A program made the position numbers and the translations under genes. Below the pieces are notes generated by a model. The model made no database searches and was not told the origin of the DNA. It was given only the letters and a program-made list of their open reading frames with translations. Below, one piece after another: positions 1 through 11,031 of a stretch of 64,000 nucleotides of DNA (its first letter is position 1; every line of letters starts with the position of its first letter). This DNA comes from Sphagnum compactum (taxonomy: Eukaryota > Bryophyta > Sphagnopsida > Sphagnales), in assembly GCA_965153455.1 (NCBI GenBank), contig OZ234493.1:15924213-15988212 (forward strand). The letters are read 5' to 3'.

Positions 1-2566
1 CCATGGAGGGGGTGCTCACTAAGGCCACAGAACAAGGCATCCAAGTGCAAGGGAAACTTAAGGCCGTGGGGATCACAAACCAGAGGGAGACTACTGTGGT
101 ATGGAGCAAGAGCACTGGCAAGCCCTTCTACAATGCCATTGTCTGGATGGATGGCCGCACAAGTGCAATCTGCAGGTAGTGTATTTCTAGGCACACACTC
201 TGTTCTGATGCATATCTAAGAAGAAGTCATAGCTTTTAGAAGCACAGCACTGAATGCCAATTGCTGGGTTGTTTAGAGCTGGAGATTACTGATGCCTGTA
301 ACCTGGAGCAATCTGGTTGCTGAGATCTTCCCTGAGGATCAGAAGTCTACTGATGCAGCCACTTCCTCCTATTATGGCTGTAACATGTGTATTGATGTGG
401 TGGAAACATAAATGAACTTACAGAGGAATCTGCACAACAAATAGCTTGAAGGTAACATGACAATGAGTGCCTGGTCTGACACTTTGTGAGACTTGCTCAC
501 AAAGTGTCAGACCATCACCAATGAATTGCAGTGGTGAACTGCCATGACTACCCATGGACTTCATCAGCTTCTGACAGTGGGTATAGAGGAGTATGTAATA
601 GTCCACCCAAAATCTTGGGCAAGAACATGGTACAAAACCTGCTTCCTGTGTTTCTGTCACATTTCTGGAAGCAACAGGAAGACTCAGTCATAATGTTGAT
701 TAGGACTCAAGAATAATCATAGCTAATGAAAAAAGTCATTAGTAGTGTGCAACACATACTGAGAGTGGGACTTTGGACCCAAAACCACTTGCAAGATGGG
801 CAAAAGCCCTAAAAGCTATCTTGGAGCTCCATATTGCAAGCACTTGCAAGTTAGCAGAAGGTTTTGATGACTCATGGCTTTTTTTCAACAATGTGATCTA
901 GATTCTCATGAAGCCCTTACTCTGCAGGCAGTTGGAGGAAAAGCTACCTCTGGGTAGGCAACATTTTGTGAAGACATGTGGCCTTCCCATCCATCCCTAT
1001 TTCAGTGCTACAAAGCTGCTTTGGCTAATGGAGTCTGTCCCTGAAGTAAAGACTGCAATTGAGAGTGGGGATGCACTCTTTGGAACCATTGATACGTGGC
1101 TCATCTGGAACTTGACAGGGGGTGCAAATTCAGAGACCACAATCCATGTCACTGACTGCTCCAATGCGTCACGAACAATGCTAATGGACCTTGAAACCTT
1201 GCAGTGGCATGAACCCACACTGAAGTCTTTGGGAATCCCAAGAAGCATTCTTCCAAAAATTATAAGCAATGCAGAAGTGATAGGTGAGATTTCAGAGGGA
1301 TGGCCTTTTGTTGGTGTTGCATTGGGTGGCTGTTTGGGAGACCAACATGCAGCAATGCTTGGGCATTATTGTAAAAAGGGAGAGGCTAAAAGCACATATG
1401 GAACAGGATGCTTCATTATCTCCAACACTGGGGAACAGATTGTTCCTTCAAACCATGGGTTGCTGACCACAATCTCATATAAGCTGGGACCAGATTCTCC
1501 CACCAACTATGGGCTTGAGGGTTCGATTGCCATTGCTGGAGCTGCAGTTCAATGGCTGAGGGATAACCTGGGCATAATCAAAACTTCTAGTGAAGTTGAA
1601 GAGGTTGCAAAGACAGTCTCTGACGCTGGAGGAGTGTACTTTGTTCCAGCATTCAGTGGGCTATATGCTCCCTGGTGGCGAGATGATGCTCGTGGAGTCC
1701 TGGTTGGGATCACACGCTATACAAACAAAGGTCACATTGCCAGGGCCACGCTTGAGAGCATGTGTTTCCAGGTATGACCATTCTCATCTATGATTCGAGG
1801 CACACTTCTATATGTTTTTGTGAAAGTCTCAACAGCTGTACCTGATATCTTCAAAGTGAGCTGTTGAGTCCCTGCAAGTTTCCAGTGTTCCAAGGTCTTT
1901 TCCAATTCAATGCAGAGTTAGTTGAGAATGGTAAAGTAAAGGTGTACTGCAAGCATGGACCTGTGCCAACAATCTGGTCATGCCTGGAGCTACCATGATC
2001 AGGGAAAATTTGATGCAATGGCTGACCCATATGTTTCCAAACCATTACCAGGCAAGGGAAGTGTTGACTTCAATGAAAGCAGATGCTGCTGGTGGAGATG
2101 CTAAGGTTGAGGGTGAATTTCTGCTCAAGGTGGATGGAGGAGCTACTGTCAACAACTTGCTGATGCAGCTTCAAGTATGTTCCATTTTGGTGTGCATCAC
2201 CTTGCAGCATGCACTCAGACTTTGTCATATATTCCTGTACAAAATATTCTTGTGAGAACTGGATTGAAAAATGAGGTTCCTCTACTTCCATCTTCTGAAC
2301 ACCATGAGATTGCCTTGCAGGCTGATTTATTGGGAAGCTCTGTGGTCAGGCCAGCAGACACTGAAACCACAGCAGTAGGGGCAGCATATGCAGCAGGATT
2401 GGCTGTGGGAATCTGGACAGAGAAACAAATTGCAGAGCTTACTGCAGGTTCAGGTGCATCTTCTATTTTCCACCCACAGGTAACAGAAGATGAGCGGGAG
2501 AGGAGGTACCAGTCCTGGAATAAGGCAGTTGAAAGGTCCTTTGGGCTGGCTGATCTTGCATCATGA
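1..2566 (+). CDS. GLI1: Glycerol kinase, 3' part of gene (5' end outside window)
   Basis: FGGY-family kinase that phosphorylates glycerol with ATP to glycerol-3-phosphate, normally cytosolic in plants. Four exons read through in frame: ..3-175, 928-1771, 2052-2174, 2321-2566 (462 codons including stop); bases 1-2 belong to the preceding codon and the coding start lies upstream. Visible family blocks: [11 protein letters not shown] near the window start, [26 protein letters not shown], the ATP-site block [26 protein letters not shown] at the exon 2/3 joint, [15 protein letters not shown] and [11 protein letters not shown], ending at TGA 2564-2566. The C-terminal half is intact with no frame break. 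Intron 1 (752 bp) holds a perfect inverted repeat and a dispersed repeat. The downstream gene is convergent. The symbol follows Arabidopsis GLI1/NHO1; orthology is inferred from similarity only. Confidence 0.95.
473..513. repeat. 17-bp perfect inverted repeat in glycerol kinase intron 1
   Basis: Arms 473-489 (GGTCTGACACTTTGTGA) and 497-513 are exact reverse complements with a 7-base spacer. The right arm is the start of the dispersed repeat at 497-697, so the left arm looks like an inverted copy of that repeat's terminus. Confidence 0.9.
497..697 (+). repeat. Dispersed repeat family A, copy 1
   Basis: About 200 bp, related to 4839-5047, 22071-22265 and partly 48818-48915. Shared landmarks: TCACAAAGTGTCAGACCATC, CTGCCATGACT, TTCATCAGCT, and GTCCACCCAAAATCTTGGGC in the middle. 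All four copies lie in the same strand orientation, three inside introns. No terminal inverted repeat or coding domain is seen; it could be an unclassified SINE or MITE. Confidence 0.7.
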
Positions 2567-4246
2567 ATTCAAAATCTTCCAAACTGGTTACCAGTATTCT
2601 TGTTTAGAAGACAGGTTTCATCTGAAAAAGGGTCACCATTTTTTTATGGGTTCAATTTGACAAGTCTATTCAAAGCCCAGGAGCAGTTTGCTGAAGTTCT
2701 GATGAACAGAATTAAGAAAATACTCTGCTTGCATATGCTGCCAACATTCTTCAACAAGTCTATTGGACGTGCTCATTTGTAGGAGGACAAGACAATGCAG
2801 AACCCCATTTGTTGACAATCTTTGAACTGTGCAGCTGGTTTGACAAATTTGGGTGAAGACCCATTTGTGCTATCATCTATGAAAGACAATGTCAAAATTT
2901 TCTCTGCATATGCTATCACCTTTGTTAGGTTCCAGCAGCACTACATATTGTATTGCTGGTTGTTTTGTCCAAAGTTGCATTGCTGGGATTAACATGCAGT
3001 AGCTTGGTAACACTCTGATGTGAGTAAGTGCATAAATCTGATTGTGTTATTCAAGAAGTTCAAGTGCTATCCAAACTGGTAAGAGTGAAAATTTGAACTA
3101 CAGACTTTGGTCACTGCACATTAGAAATTTTGGTGAACAGAATGGGATAATAGTGAATAGATTCCAGCTGCCAGCAAACACACTAACCAACCTTCACCAG
3201 GAGGGATGGATGGTGGGTAAACACTTCTCCATTAGGTTGCAGTATTGACTGTCAAACTACATTGGCTAACAACCAATTGCCATTACCTAGTTATTGACTA
3301 TATACATGCAACTATCTAGTAACCACCTATTGCCATACATACAATCCTAGCTACAAGATCTATTTTTGACAGGATAGGTAACCAAGGTGAAACTTGATTG
3401 TCAACTCAGTTGGGGTTTATCTACATCTGCATCATAACAGGATTCCAATGGATGTTACACCGGTGGGCTGGCTGTTGGTTCCACTTTGGCCTTCTATTAC
3501 ACCTGAAAAAGTCATTTGGGGTCTTCTACTTGCAAGGACCGAAAGCAAAAGTCAGCAAGAAAAGCAATGACAAATATGAGCCATGGACAACACCACTTTA
3601 GACAATCCAGAAGAAGAGATTTGGCAGTCTCCACTCACACTGTTGACAGCATTTAAGACACATAGTTCAATGAAAGACTGCCAAATCTCATCTAATCCAT
3701 AACAACAAGACATAAACATGAGCAAACTGAGACCCAGTTCAAATGACTGTCATCCATTTCCATCAACACCTTCCCATGGAAAGGAATACATGGATGTCAC
3801 TAACATAACAGAGCATTGAATGCACTGAATGAAAATTGACCACCCAAATACAACAGCAGTCTACTGGCTGTATGCACTCATGGCATTTCTGGTGATCAAA
3901 AGATCTTTGCCAATGCAAGATCTTTAATCACCAGTTTGAATACTGCCATGTTCCAAATCATGACCCAAATGACCGACTAATTCAAAGACAAGTGCACTGT
4001 TATGAATAACCAACTCCCAAATTGCAGAGGGGCATGAAAGTCATCTGATGCCCGTTTCACAAGACAAAAAACAAAATGAAAACATTAAAGCCTCAGCAAG
4101 ATGGATATATGCCTGCAATAAGTCTAGAAAGTTAGTTCAGAGCATAACTATGCTGAAATTGCAAAACATGGACCACTGTTGTCAAACGGAGACCAGCAGA
4201 ACAATACCCAATCTTTCTTTCTGCACAAGAAAGAGTGCCCAGTCCA
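2567..4246. other. Convergent intergenic region, no gene seen
   Basis: Holds the 3' flank of the glycerol kinase gene on the left and of the SR45a-like gene on the right. Open frames here are short, lack family motifs and have no convincing splice partners. No RNA gene or transposon end was recognised. Confidence 0.6.
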
Positions 4247-7200
4247 TCAGTGGTTCTCCCTGTTATAGTAAGGAGTGACAGAGCGTGAATGGGTTCGTGC
4301 CCTAGTGCTGCGTCTTGGTGGGCTGCGATAATGAGAGCGCTTTGGTGTTATGGAACGCTCCCGGCGATAACCACTTCCACGATAAGGGGATTCCTGTCTC
4401 CCCCGGAATGGAGAATATCTTGGTGAATATCTTGGATTGCGCCGTGAACCATCTCTTGGATCATCGTAGCTGCTCGGCCCTCGACGTTCATGATCACGTG
4501 AGTATGCTGCAGACATCATGAAAAACTGAGCACTAGAAGTAACAGACAATTGCATAACCAGGAAGCATGAAAATATAAGGGATCACTGTAACTGCAGTAC
4601 AGAGTATGTCAACTCAACTACGGTCAAATTGCTGCTCACAGTCCAACAGTCCACACATGCAAACTATCAGCAACTTCAAAACCTAGGTGCTATAGTCATT
4701 CACATTGTATTCTCAGTTTCAGGAACAAAAGAAAAAATATATCTAGGAGGTTGCAGAGAAGACTCCCCAAACAACATTTTAAAGGTAAGAACCTGTCAGT
4801 TCCAGCAAAATCAAAACTAACACAACATGAATAAGCACAGTCATAACCTCATGAGTGTCACTCACAAAGTGTCAGACCATCACCATCATACTGGAGCTGC
4901 CATGACTTCCCACTGATTCCATCAGCTCCCAACAGTATGTGATGATATGCATATGATAATCCACCCAAAATTCTAGGCAAACCATCATACAAACATCTGC
5001 ATCCTGACTTTCTATCTCATTTCCAGAAGTAACAGCTGTCATGATGTTGGGTAGCACAGAGAAATGTAAAAAGCCAACAGTATCCTCAATGTAACAAGCC
5101 TGTGATGGAAAGTCTCAGTTCATTTTAGCTTGTGCCTGAAAGCCTTTTGTATAGAGAATCCTACATAGAGGATGGTGGTTAAGGTCTCCTGCATGCCGAA
5201 CATATCCTTCAAGCACAACACTGGACAAATTAAAAACACAAGTATGGACCAAACTGACCTGGCTCACGAGAACTCCTTATGCTCCTTACACCCAGGTATT
5301 GGCCAGGGGTAGGTGTCCTTGCTCGCTTCCTCTTTGCCTGCAAAAGAAACTAGAAACTTCAGTAGAGTTTATCTCATACCATTGATATGGAAATCACACT
5401 GCAGTTTTAGGGTAATGAGACACTACCCATGCAAGCTTTCTTTTACACTACAACAGCAAGTCAAGTTGATCATACAACCTGGTGTGGTGACAGAAGCACT
5501 ACCTGAGCACAGTGACAGATCATTAACAGCAGCTCTAGAGGTCAAGAGAGAGGAATTAGTGACTTAAACCCAGACATTCCTAGAACTGATTGAATGTTTG
5601 TGGCCTGTACTTACATCTCTCCTTTCCAATGATAGGGTGTATGACAGAATAACATTAAACATAGCCAAAAGTTTTGAGTTTTGCAATGCGCATGATTTGT
5701 CTTCATATCTGTTTTAGACTGCTGACCGTTGATTTGATGCTTGACAAGGGTGACACCAGTAGCATATAGGAGGTTGAATCATGACAGCCTTTGACTTGCT
5801 TTTACTAGAAACTGCACAGACCATTAGGCTTGAAAGGAATGCAATGTTGAGGGTTTGCGCTGTATAGATGTCACTTGATTTAACCCCAGACTTTACTCAA
5901 GCCAGCCCATGCATCTCAATCTTTCAACTAGCAGCAGACTGCTGCCAAAAGGTTGAATTGGAGTTGTTGCACAAATCATTGATGTGGAAGCCTGTTGATG
6001 AAAAGTTGTGGTCTAGGTTGCCTCGGATTCAAGACTTGAGCTGACTTCATGGAACTGCTTGGCTAAAGTTGTGTCAGACACAGAGCAGCTGAGTTGACAA
6101 TACATGCTGATAACATTGGATTTTGTCTGACACTCCAGCTGATAACTTGGTGAGAATTGCTTACTATGCTGACTCATATTTGTTATTTGAAAGTTGATGA
6201 CAGTTGTTGACTAGGTTGGTTCCTGTTTGACACTCCAGCAGCCTCACTATGTTGCTCGTATTTGTAACTTGAATTTGACACTTGAGCTTGAGTTCCTGAA
6301 CATTGTGGACTACATTGGTTTGAAATTGACACTTGATCACAGTTGGCGAATTCTGCAGACTAAGTTGACTGGAATGTGGGAGACAGGAGCTTAGTTCAGA
6401 AAGGCTGGGCCCATGTGTCCTGCCAGGTGAGTTATGACAACAAGACCTGACAGTAAACAGATCAAAAGAACAAATGGTGCACCACACAACCAGCTTTGTT
6501 CTTCCTCACACACATAATGTTAAGGAACACAAGGCTCCCATGTGACGAGGACATAGTGGGATCAGACCTAGATAGGTTTAACCCATATGCACTTGGTGGT
6601 AAAATACTCATGGACACCAGACCTGTTCACTTCACAAGAATTGCCTCAGATGCTTCCGCTTACCTTCTCCACTGTGATAACACGTCCTTCAAGGGTTGAC
6701 CGATGCAGATACTTGATGCACCGATCTGCTTCCCTGGCACTGCCCATGGTCACAAATCCAAAGCCACGAGATTCTCTGGTTCGAGGATCAACAACTAAGC
6801 GACATTCAAGGACCTGCATAAACATACACATACACAGTAGTCTGCATCAGCAAGGGGATGAGATGAGGCTTAGTTTCTCACATCTCTCTGGCAATATGGC
6901 ATACAAATAGTACTAGACAAACTCAGGCAAAAGATTTCAAACTGGTCAAGAGGGCCCTCAAAGCAAGCAACACAAACCTAGTTCTCACCTTCCCCTCCTG
7001 TTCAAAGTGCTCCTGGAGGTCCTTTTCTGAGACCCGCACTGATAAACCAGTCACATACAAATTGTTCCCTGGATTGTTCGCCTCCTCACTCGTCTCCCTG
7101 TAGCTCCTGAGACACAGAAACATGGCAATAGAGAGTGCTTGTCAATAAGCAGATATGGGAGTTGATGGAGGCCATCATAGAGCGATCAGATAAGAACATG

Positions 7201-7967
7201 GAAGCACAAACACAGAGACTACAAGCTATGAAAAAACCTTACTGCTATGGAAATTGATGGATGCAATCATGGAGCCATCAGATAAGAACAAGGAAGCACA
7301 AATACAGAGATACTACAAACCATGAAAAAACCATTACTGCCAGAATACAAGGGGAAAAGTGACTCGACACCTACCTTGCAGGGCTCCTAGATCTTGTCCT
7401 GGAGCGGAATCGAGTAGTAGGTGAGGACTGTCTGCAAGACACGGCAGTAGAAATGAAATATAAGTAGGTCAAACCTAAAGCTTAGAAACGAGGACGAAAC
7501 AACAGTCTTTGTAATCTTGCAGTTCTAATGAAAAACTTGCAAGACCGAGTTTGCTGGACAAAACACAATATCGTAACAGCCATACAAATACATGACTTCG
7601 ACCAGGCAGAGAGGATAGAGAGAGGAAAAGCAAATACCTCTGCCTTGGAGAGTAAGACTGCAAAAACAGCACACAAAACAGGCGAGTAGACAAGCGAGTT
7701 AGTGCGCGAAAAGCTCTATGAAATGTCCGCACAGTGCTGGCTATAACACGCGACATCCGTTTTCATGCTCGAGCAAACGCAAGTGTCTTATATCACAATC
7801 ACAACAGACACAGAAACAAAAGAAATAAAAAGAAGAGCCCGGGAAGAGAGCTTCACCTGTACTCACCGGCCGACACCTACAGCTCATTCTTCAAGCACGA
7901 TTCCAAAGGGGAAAATAAAAACAGAAACAACAAGAGTGATTATGCACAAACGAAGGGGACTTACCAT
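4247..7967 (-). CDS. SR45a: SR45a / transformer-2-like serine-arginine splicing factor
   Basis: RNA-binding nuclear splicing regulator. Seven coding exons on the minus strand: 7967-7965 (ATG only), 7657-7638 (20 nt), 7431-7375, 7106-6989, 6813-6664, 5337-5259, 4506-4247; 687 nt, 228 residues. N-terminus is MSYSPRQR followed by a short RS stretch; the RRM spans about residues 41-117 with RNP2 LYVTGL (43-48) and RNP1 RGFGFVTM (82-89); then the linker RTPTPGQYLG typical of plant Tra2/SR45a, and an arginine/serine-rich tail (about 142-228) ending YYNRENH. All junction phases agree. The donor directly follows the start codon (ATG|GTAAGT), so the start choice is firm. Intron 5 is 1,326 bp, intron 6 carries dispersed repeat A and intron 3 a 91-bp duplication. 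Alternative splicing, known for this family, is plausible but not shown here. Confidence 0.94.
4839..5047 (+). repeat. Dispersed repeat family A, copy 2
   Basis: Lies in intron 6 of the SR45a-like gene, antisense to it. Shares the TCACAAAGTGTCAGACCATC block, CTGCCATGACTTCCCA, and AATCCACCCAAAATTCTAGG with copy 1. Its reverse frame and that of copy 1 give similar short peptides, but these are by-products of repeat similarity. Confidence 0.7.
7158..7340 (+). repeat. 91-bp tandem duplication in SR45a intron 3
   Basis: Two adjacent units, 7158-7248 and 7249-7340, share TTGATGGA, CATCAGATAAGAACA-like, GGAAGCACAAA and ATGAAAAAACC blocks at about 85% identity by eye. Plus-strand reading of both gives similar peptides (LMEAIIERSDKN and LMDAIMEPSDKN), antisense to the host gene, which hints at an old coding or transposon-derived fragment. 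Confidence 0.75.
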
Positions 7968-8338
7968 GGCGTCTGTTGACGAGAAAACCAGCGGCAAAAC
8001 AAAAAATATGAAATGAAAACACACAGAGACCAGCTTCTCTTCTCTCCACTTCACAATATCTCCGCTGAACGCTGTCGGAAAAGCTGCAGGTCCGTCCGCG
8101 ATTAGCGCACAAGGAAAGGCGCAAAAACAGATAGAAAGAGCTCGGAGTCGTGCGCGCTAAACAAGCGCATATTCTTCTTCTTCCTCAGGCCCGGCCGACC
8201 GCGGGAACGTTGCAGGTCTCAATCGAGATCTCTATCGAGGTACCAAAAGATGTTCCCAAACGGTCGATATTCTCGATGCAAGAATTTTCAAAACGGGCAG
8301 GGGGTGCTGCCCGTGTGAATTTTGGATACCAATAAGGA
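7968..8338 (-). promoter_or_regulatory. 5' leader and promoter region of the SR45a-like gene
   Basis: Sequence upstream of the ATG-only first coding exon. It turns distinctly GC-richer (around 8080-8220, with GGCCCGGCCGACCGCGGGAA-like sequence) than the flanking DNA. No TATA box or heat-shock element was assigned; the transcription start cannot be placed. Confidence 0.45.
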
Positions 8339-8408
8339 TCTCAGCCCGATTTTTGAACTCTTGAGTTAGGTACATATTGTGATAACCCCAGTAGCTAAGT
8401 TTTTCTGT

Positions 8409-8444
8409 GTAGGGGAAGGAACTGCTGTCAGTGCCTTCCCCTAC
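8409..8444. repeat. Hairpin with 11-bp perfect stem
   Basis: Arms GTAGGGGAAGG (8409-8419) and CCTTCCCCTAC (8434-8444) with a 14-base loop. A related foldback using AAGGGGAGG and CCTCCCCTT lies around 8790-8830. Confidence 0.8.
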
Positions 8445-8588
8445 ATAACAAACCAAGGGTAAAAAACTATGGTGTGAAAATCAATCAAGCCGGGGCCTTA
8501 CAACTGAAAAATTGTGCTGTGTAAGGCACCCCCAATTTGCATTTACAAATTCTCTGAGTTTGTTATGTGTAAGCTAAGTCCATAGAGG

Positions 8589-8660
8589 TGAGGGCGTTCC
8601 AGAAATAAGGGCCTTGACAAGGTGGAAGCCGAGGCACCTTGCATTTCAGGAATGCCCTCA
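8589..8660. repeat. 72-bp foldback with 18-bp arms
   Basis: Arms TGAGGGCGTTCCAGAAAT (8589-8606) and ATTTCAGGAATGCCCTCA (8643-8660) pair at 16 of 18 positions, and a nested CAAGGTG/CACCTTG stem lies between them. It could be a small foldback transposon or an RNA hairpin; no function can be assigned. Confidence 0.75.
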
Positions 8661-8869
8661 CTCATGCGCCTTACCTGGTGTAAAGGTCTCCTGCTTTTGG
8701 GTTTGTTTTTTTGACTATTTTACCCTTGTGATACCCTGTGGTTAAATGTTGGGGTTGGAACGTTACAAAAACCAAAACATTGCCTTCAAAAGGGGAGGAA
8801 CTATTCGGCTTTGTAAGGGTGCCTCCCCTTATACTCTGCAAAAACCACAGCAGTGCTTTACAAATAGCA

Positions 8870-9793
8870 CTAGTTTGAACCCTGTGCCTAATGCACAGGT
8901 GTGTTATTTCAACAATGTTTGGTTCATGTTTTAGTTTTTTTTTAAAAACTTTTATTTTTTTATTTTTTTATTTTTATGTGTTTTCTGTTTTTATTATTAT
9001 TTTGTATAATAAAAATAAACTGTTTCTTTTTCACTTTTGTATTTTTGTTTGTTTGGATGCAAGTTTGAAGTTTGGAGAAAGAAGACACACCTCATTTTTT
9101 TTCAAGTAGGGTTTTTCTTCATTATTATAAGTTTTATTTTTTCTTATTTTCTACTCTTTATTTGGTTTCTTCTTTTTTGTAATTTTTTTTCTTTTAAAAT
9201 GATTTTACTGTATTTCCCTTTCCTTGTTTCATTTGTTTCCATTCCTTTTTTATAGTTTTTGTGTTTTTACTTTTTTTTGTTTATGTTTGTTTCATGTTTT
9301 AATTTTTTCTATTCTTATTTTGTCTATCTTCATTTTTTTCTACTTTTATGCGTTTATTTATTTATTTATTTTCTATTTTCTTTTCCAATTTTTTAAAAGT
9401 TTTTCTAATATGTTTTATATTAAAAAAACTTTTTTATTTTTGTTTGATTAGATGCAGGTTTGAAGTTTGGAAAAAGAAGACAAACCTCATTTTTTTTTTC
9501 AAGTATGGTTTTTTATCTCTTTCTTTTGCTCTCTGTTTTGTTTCTTATTTTTTGTCATCTATTTTTAAAATTTCTTTTTTTAAAGATTAATTTACTGTAT
9601 TTCCCTTTTTTGTTTCATGTTTAAGTGTTTACAAAAAGTTTCTAATTGTTAAAGTGTTTTTCTGTTTTTTTTTTTTCCTAGTTTTTTCCCTTCTTAAAAT
9701 ATATATTTGTTCTGTTTGGATGGATGACAGGATGGATGGAAAGCTTCATTTCATCCCGAAGCTTCACGACCACAACGTCCTTTACTATATAGA
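8870..9793 (-). mobile_element. Helitron-like element, non-autonomous
   Basis: Read on the minus strand the element ends GGGTTCAAACTAG, preceded by a perfect 7-bp hairpin (CCTGTGC-ATTAG-GCACAGG), the classical Helitron 3' layout of hairpin, short spacer, CTRR. The 5' end would be TCTATATAGTAAAGGACG, at 9793. Base A precedes CTAG on the plus strand (8869), but the base after the other end is A rather than the expected T. The interior is T-rich (A-rich on the element strand), shares long segments with 42770-44120, and carries no Rep/helicase coding. A direct test would be an empty allele. Confidence 0.6.
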
Positions 9794-9935
9794 ATAAGGG
9801 ACAGCTTTGAGGCTCTGCCTGGATTTAAGGGCCTAGTCCAAGGCTGGGCCTCAAAATGCAGGAAGTGCCAAAATGTTTGTAGGGTATGTTATCAAGCAGA
9901 ATCTGTCCTTTACAAAAGGCTGAGGCCTTTCAAAA

Positions 9936-10197
9936 ACAAGGGGTGCGTCACCTTGTGGCCTTGCCATTTGCATTGAAAAGTATCTTAAGGCAAAAGAAGA
10001 CTTATGGAAATTCAAACATTTCACAATGCAAAAATATAATCTTCCAAAAAAAATCCTGTGCAAGAAACCAAAATCCTTCAAGATATCATAACTCCATAAC
10101 TAAGCTCAAGTTTCAACACAAGCCAAAGTATCATCTTTCAAAAAATCCTCATATAAAAATAGACCTACTACTTAGGAGTCAAAATCCCTTAAACTAA
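9936..10197 (+). repeat. Dispersed repeat family B, copy 1
   Basis: Related to 28453-28770 (same strand) and 41370-41690 (opposite strand). Landmarks: ACAAGGGGTG, GTGGCCTTGCCATTTGCATT, CAAAATCCTTCAAGATA, TCAAGTTTCAACACAAGCCA, CCTTAAACTA. This copy lacks the right-hand end present in the other two. No coding domain is seen. Confidence 0.75.
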
Positions 10198-11031
10198 TCT
10201 ATCTATCTATGAAGGAAGGTAGTTTGTTTTGTTTTGCAGTTATGAGATCCACTGAAATGGGATGCTTCAGATCGTGTTCTTGCTGTCTTTGGAAAGCTCT
10301 TGATGATGAGGAGGGGGTGCATGGGCTTGGTTCCATGACTTTTTGGACTTGCAGTGCAAAAGTTCTTGAATATTGAATGATTTCTTCACTGAAAATTAAA
10401 TTAAATCATAGCTGAAAATTTCGGAGGAATTGGAATGTGCCTTTGGTGTTGTTGGAAAGATCTTGATGAGCAGGATTTAATGGAATTTATTTGGTAAGAT
10501 TTGGATTCAGAATGTGGGAGATAAGGCATCCCCAAAGGCTTTTCTACACATATCCCAGGTGTAATGAAGACAAGTCCTTTAACCACATATACATGGTGAT
10601 CTTATGAAACATTGCACCCAGAGCACATGATGCTTCTGGATGGACAAGATATTATAAGCAAGCAAGCAAGCAAACATAACAGTATAGCTACAGGAATCCC
10701 ACAAAATGAAAAACCAGGCAAAATCATGGTCAGTGACAAGATGCAAAACACCACTTGGCATTGCAAAACTGCATCTAATTCTAAAACCCTCATCCCCATA
10801 TAAACTAGAAGTTCCATTCTAGATGACCTTGCAACAAGTAAAGGTATGAATGACATTCAGGGTTTAGAGTTTAGAGTTTAGGGTTGTGCACATGAGTGAT
10901 TTCCTCACCAAACCAAAATCTATCTCCAGTTATGTAACAACTTTGGTTGCAGCAAACTACAAGAAGTCTTGGAGAAGAAAGTCTAAAGTTTACATTCATG
11001 AAGAGTCTCAAGTCCCAGTAAACCCTAAACC
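10198..11031. other. 3' flank of the aldolase gene, no gene seen
   Basis: Contains a few telomere-like units (TTTAGAGTTTAGGGTT near 10862-10885, CCCTAAACCCTAA near 11022-11035) and a short AAGC run near 10660. The latter units overlap the aldolase 3' end. No other gene structure is supported. Confidence 0.5.

Noticed and set aside
418-660. 80-codon minus-strand frame similar to one at 4872-5057
   Set aside because: Similarity comes from dispersed repeat A; no independent protein evidence.
8891-9590. Series of overlapping Phe/Leu-rich plus-strand frames (also 43434-43987)
   Set aside because: Product of T-rich transposon interior, not membrane proteins.
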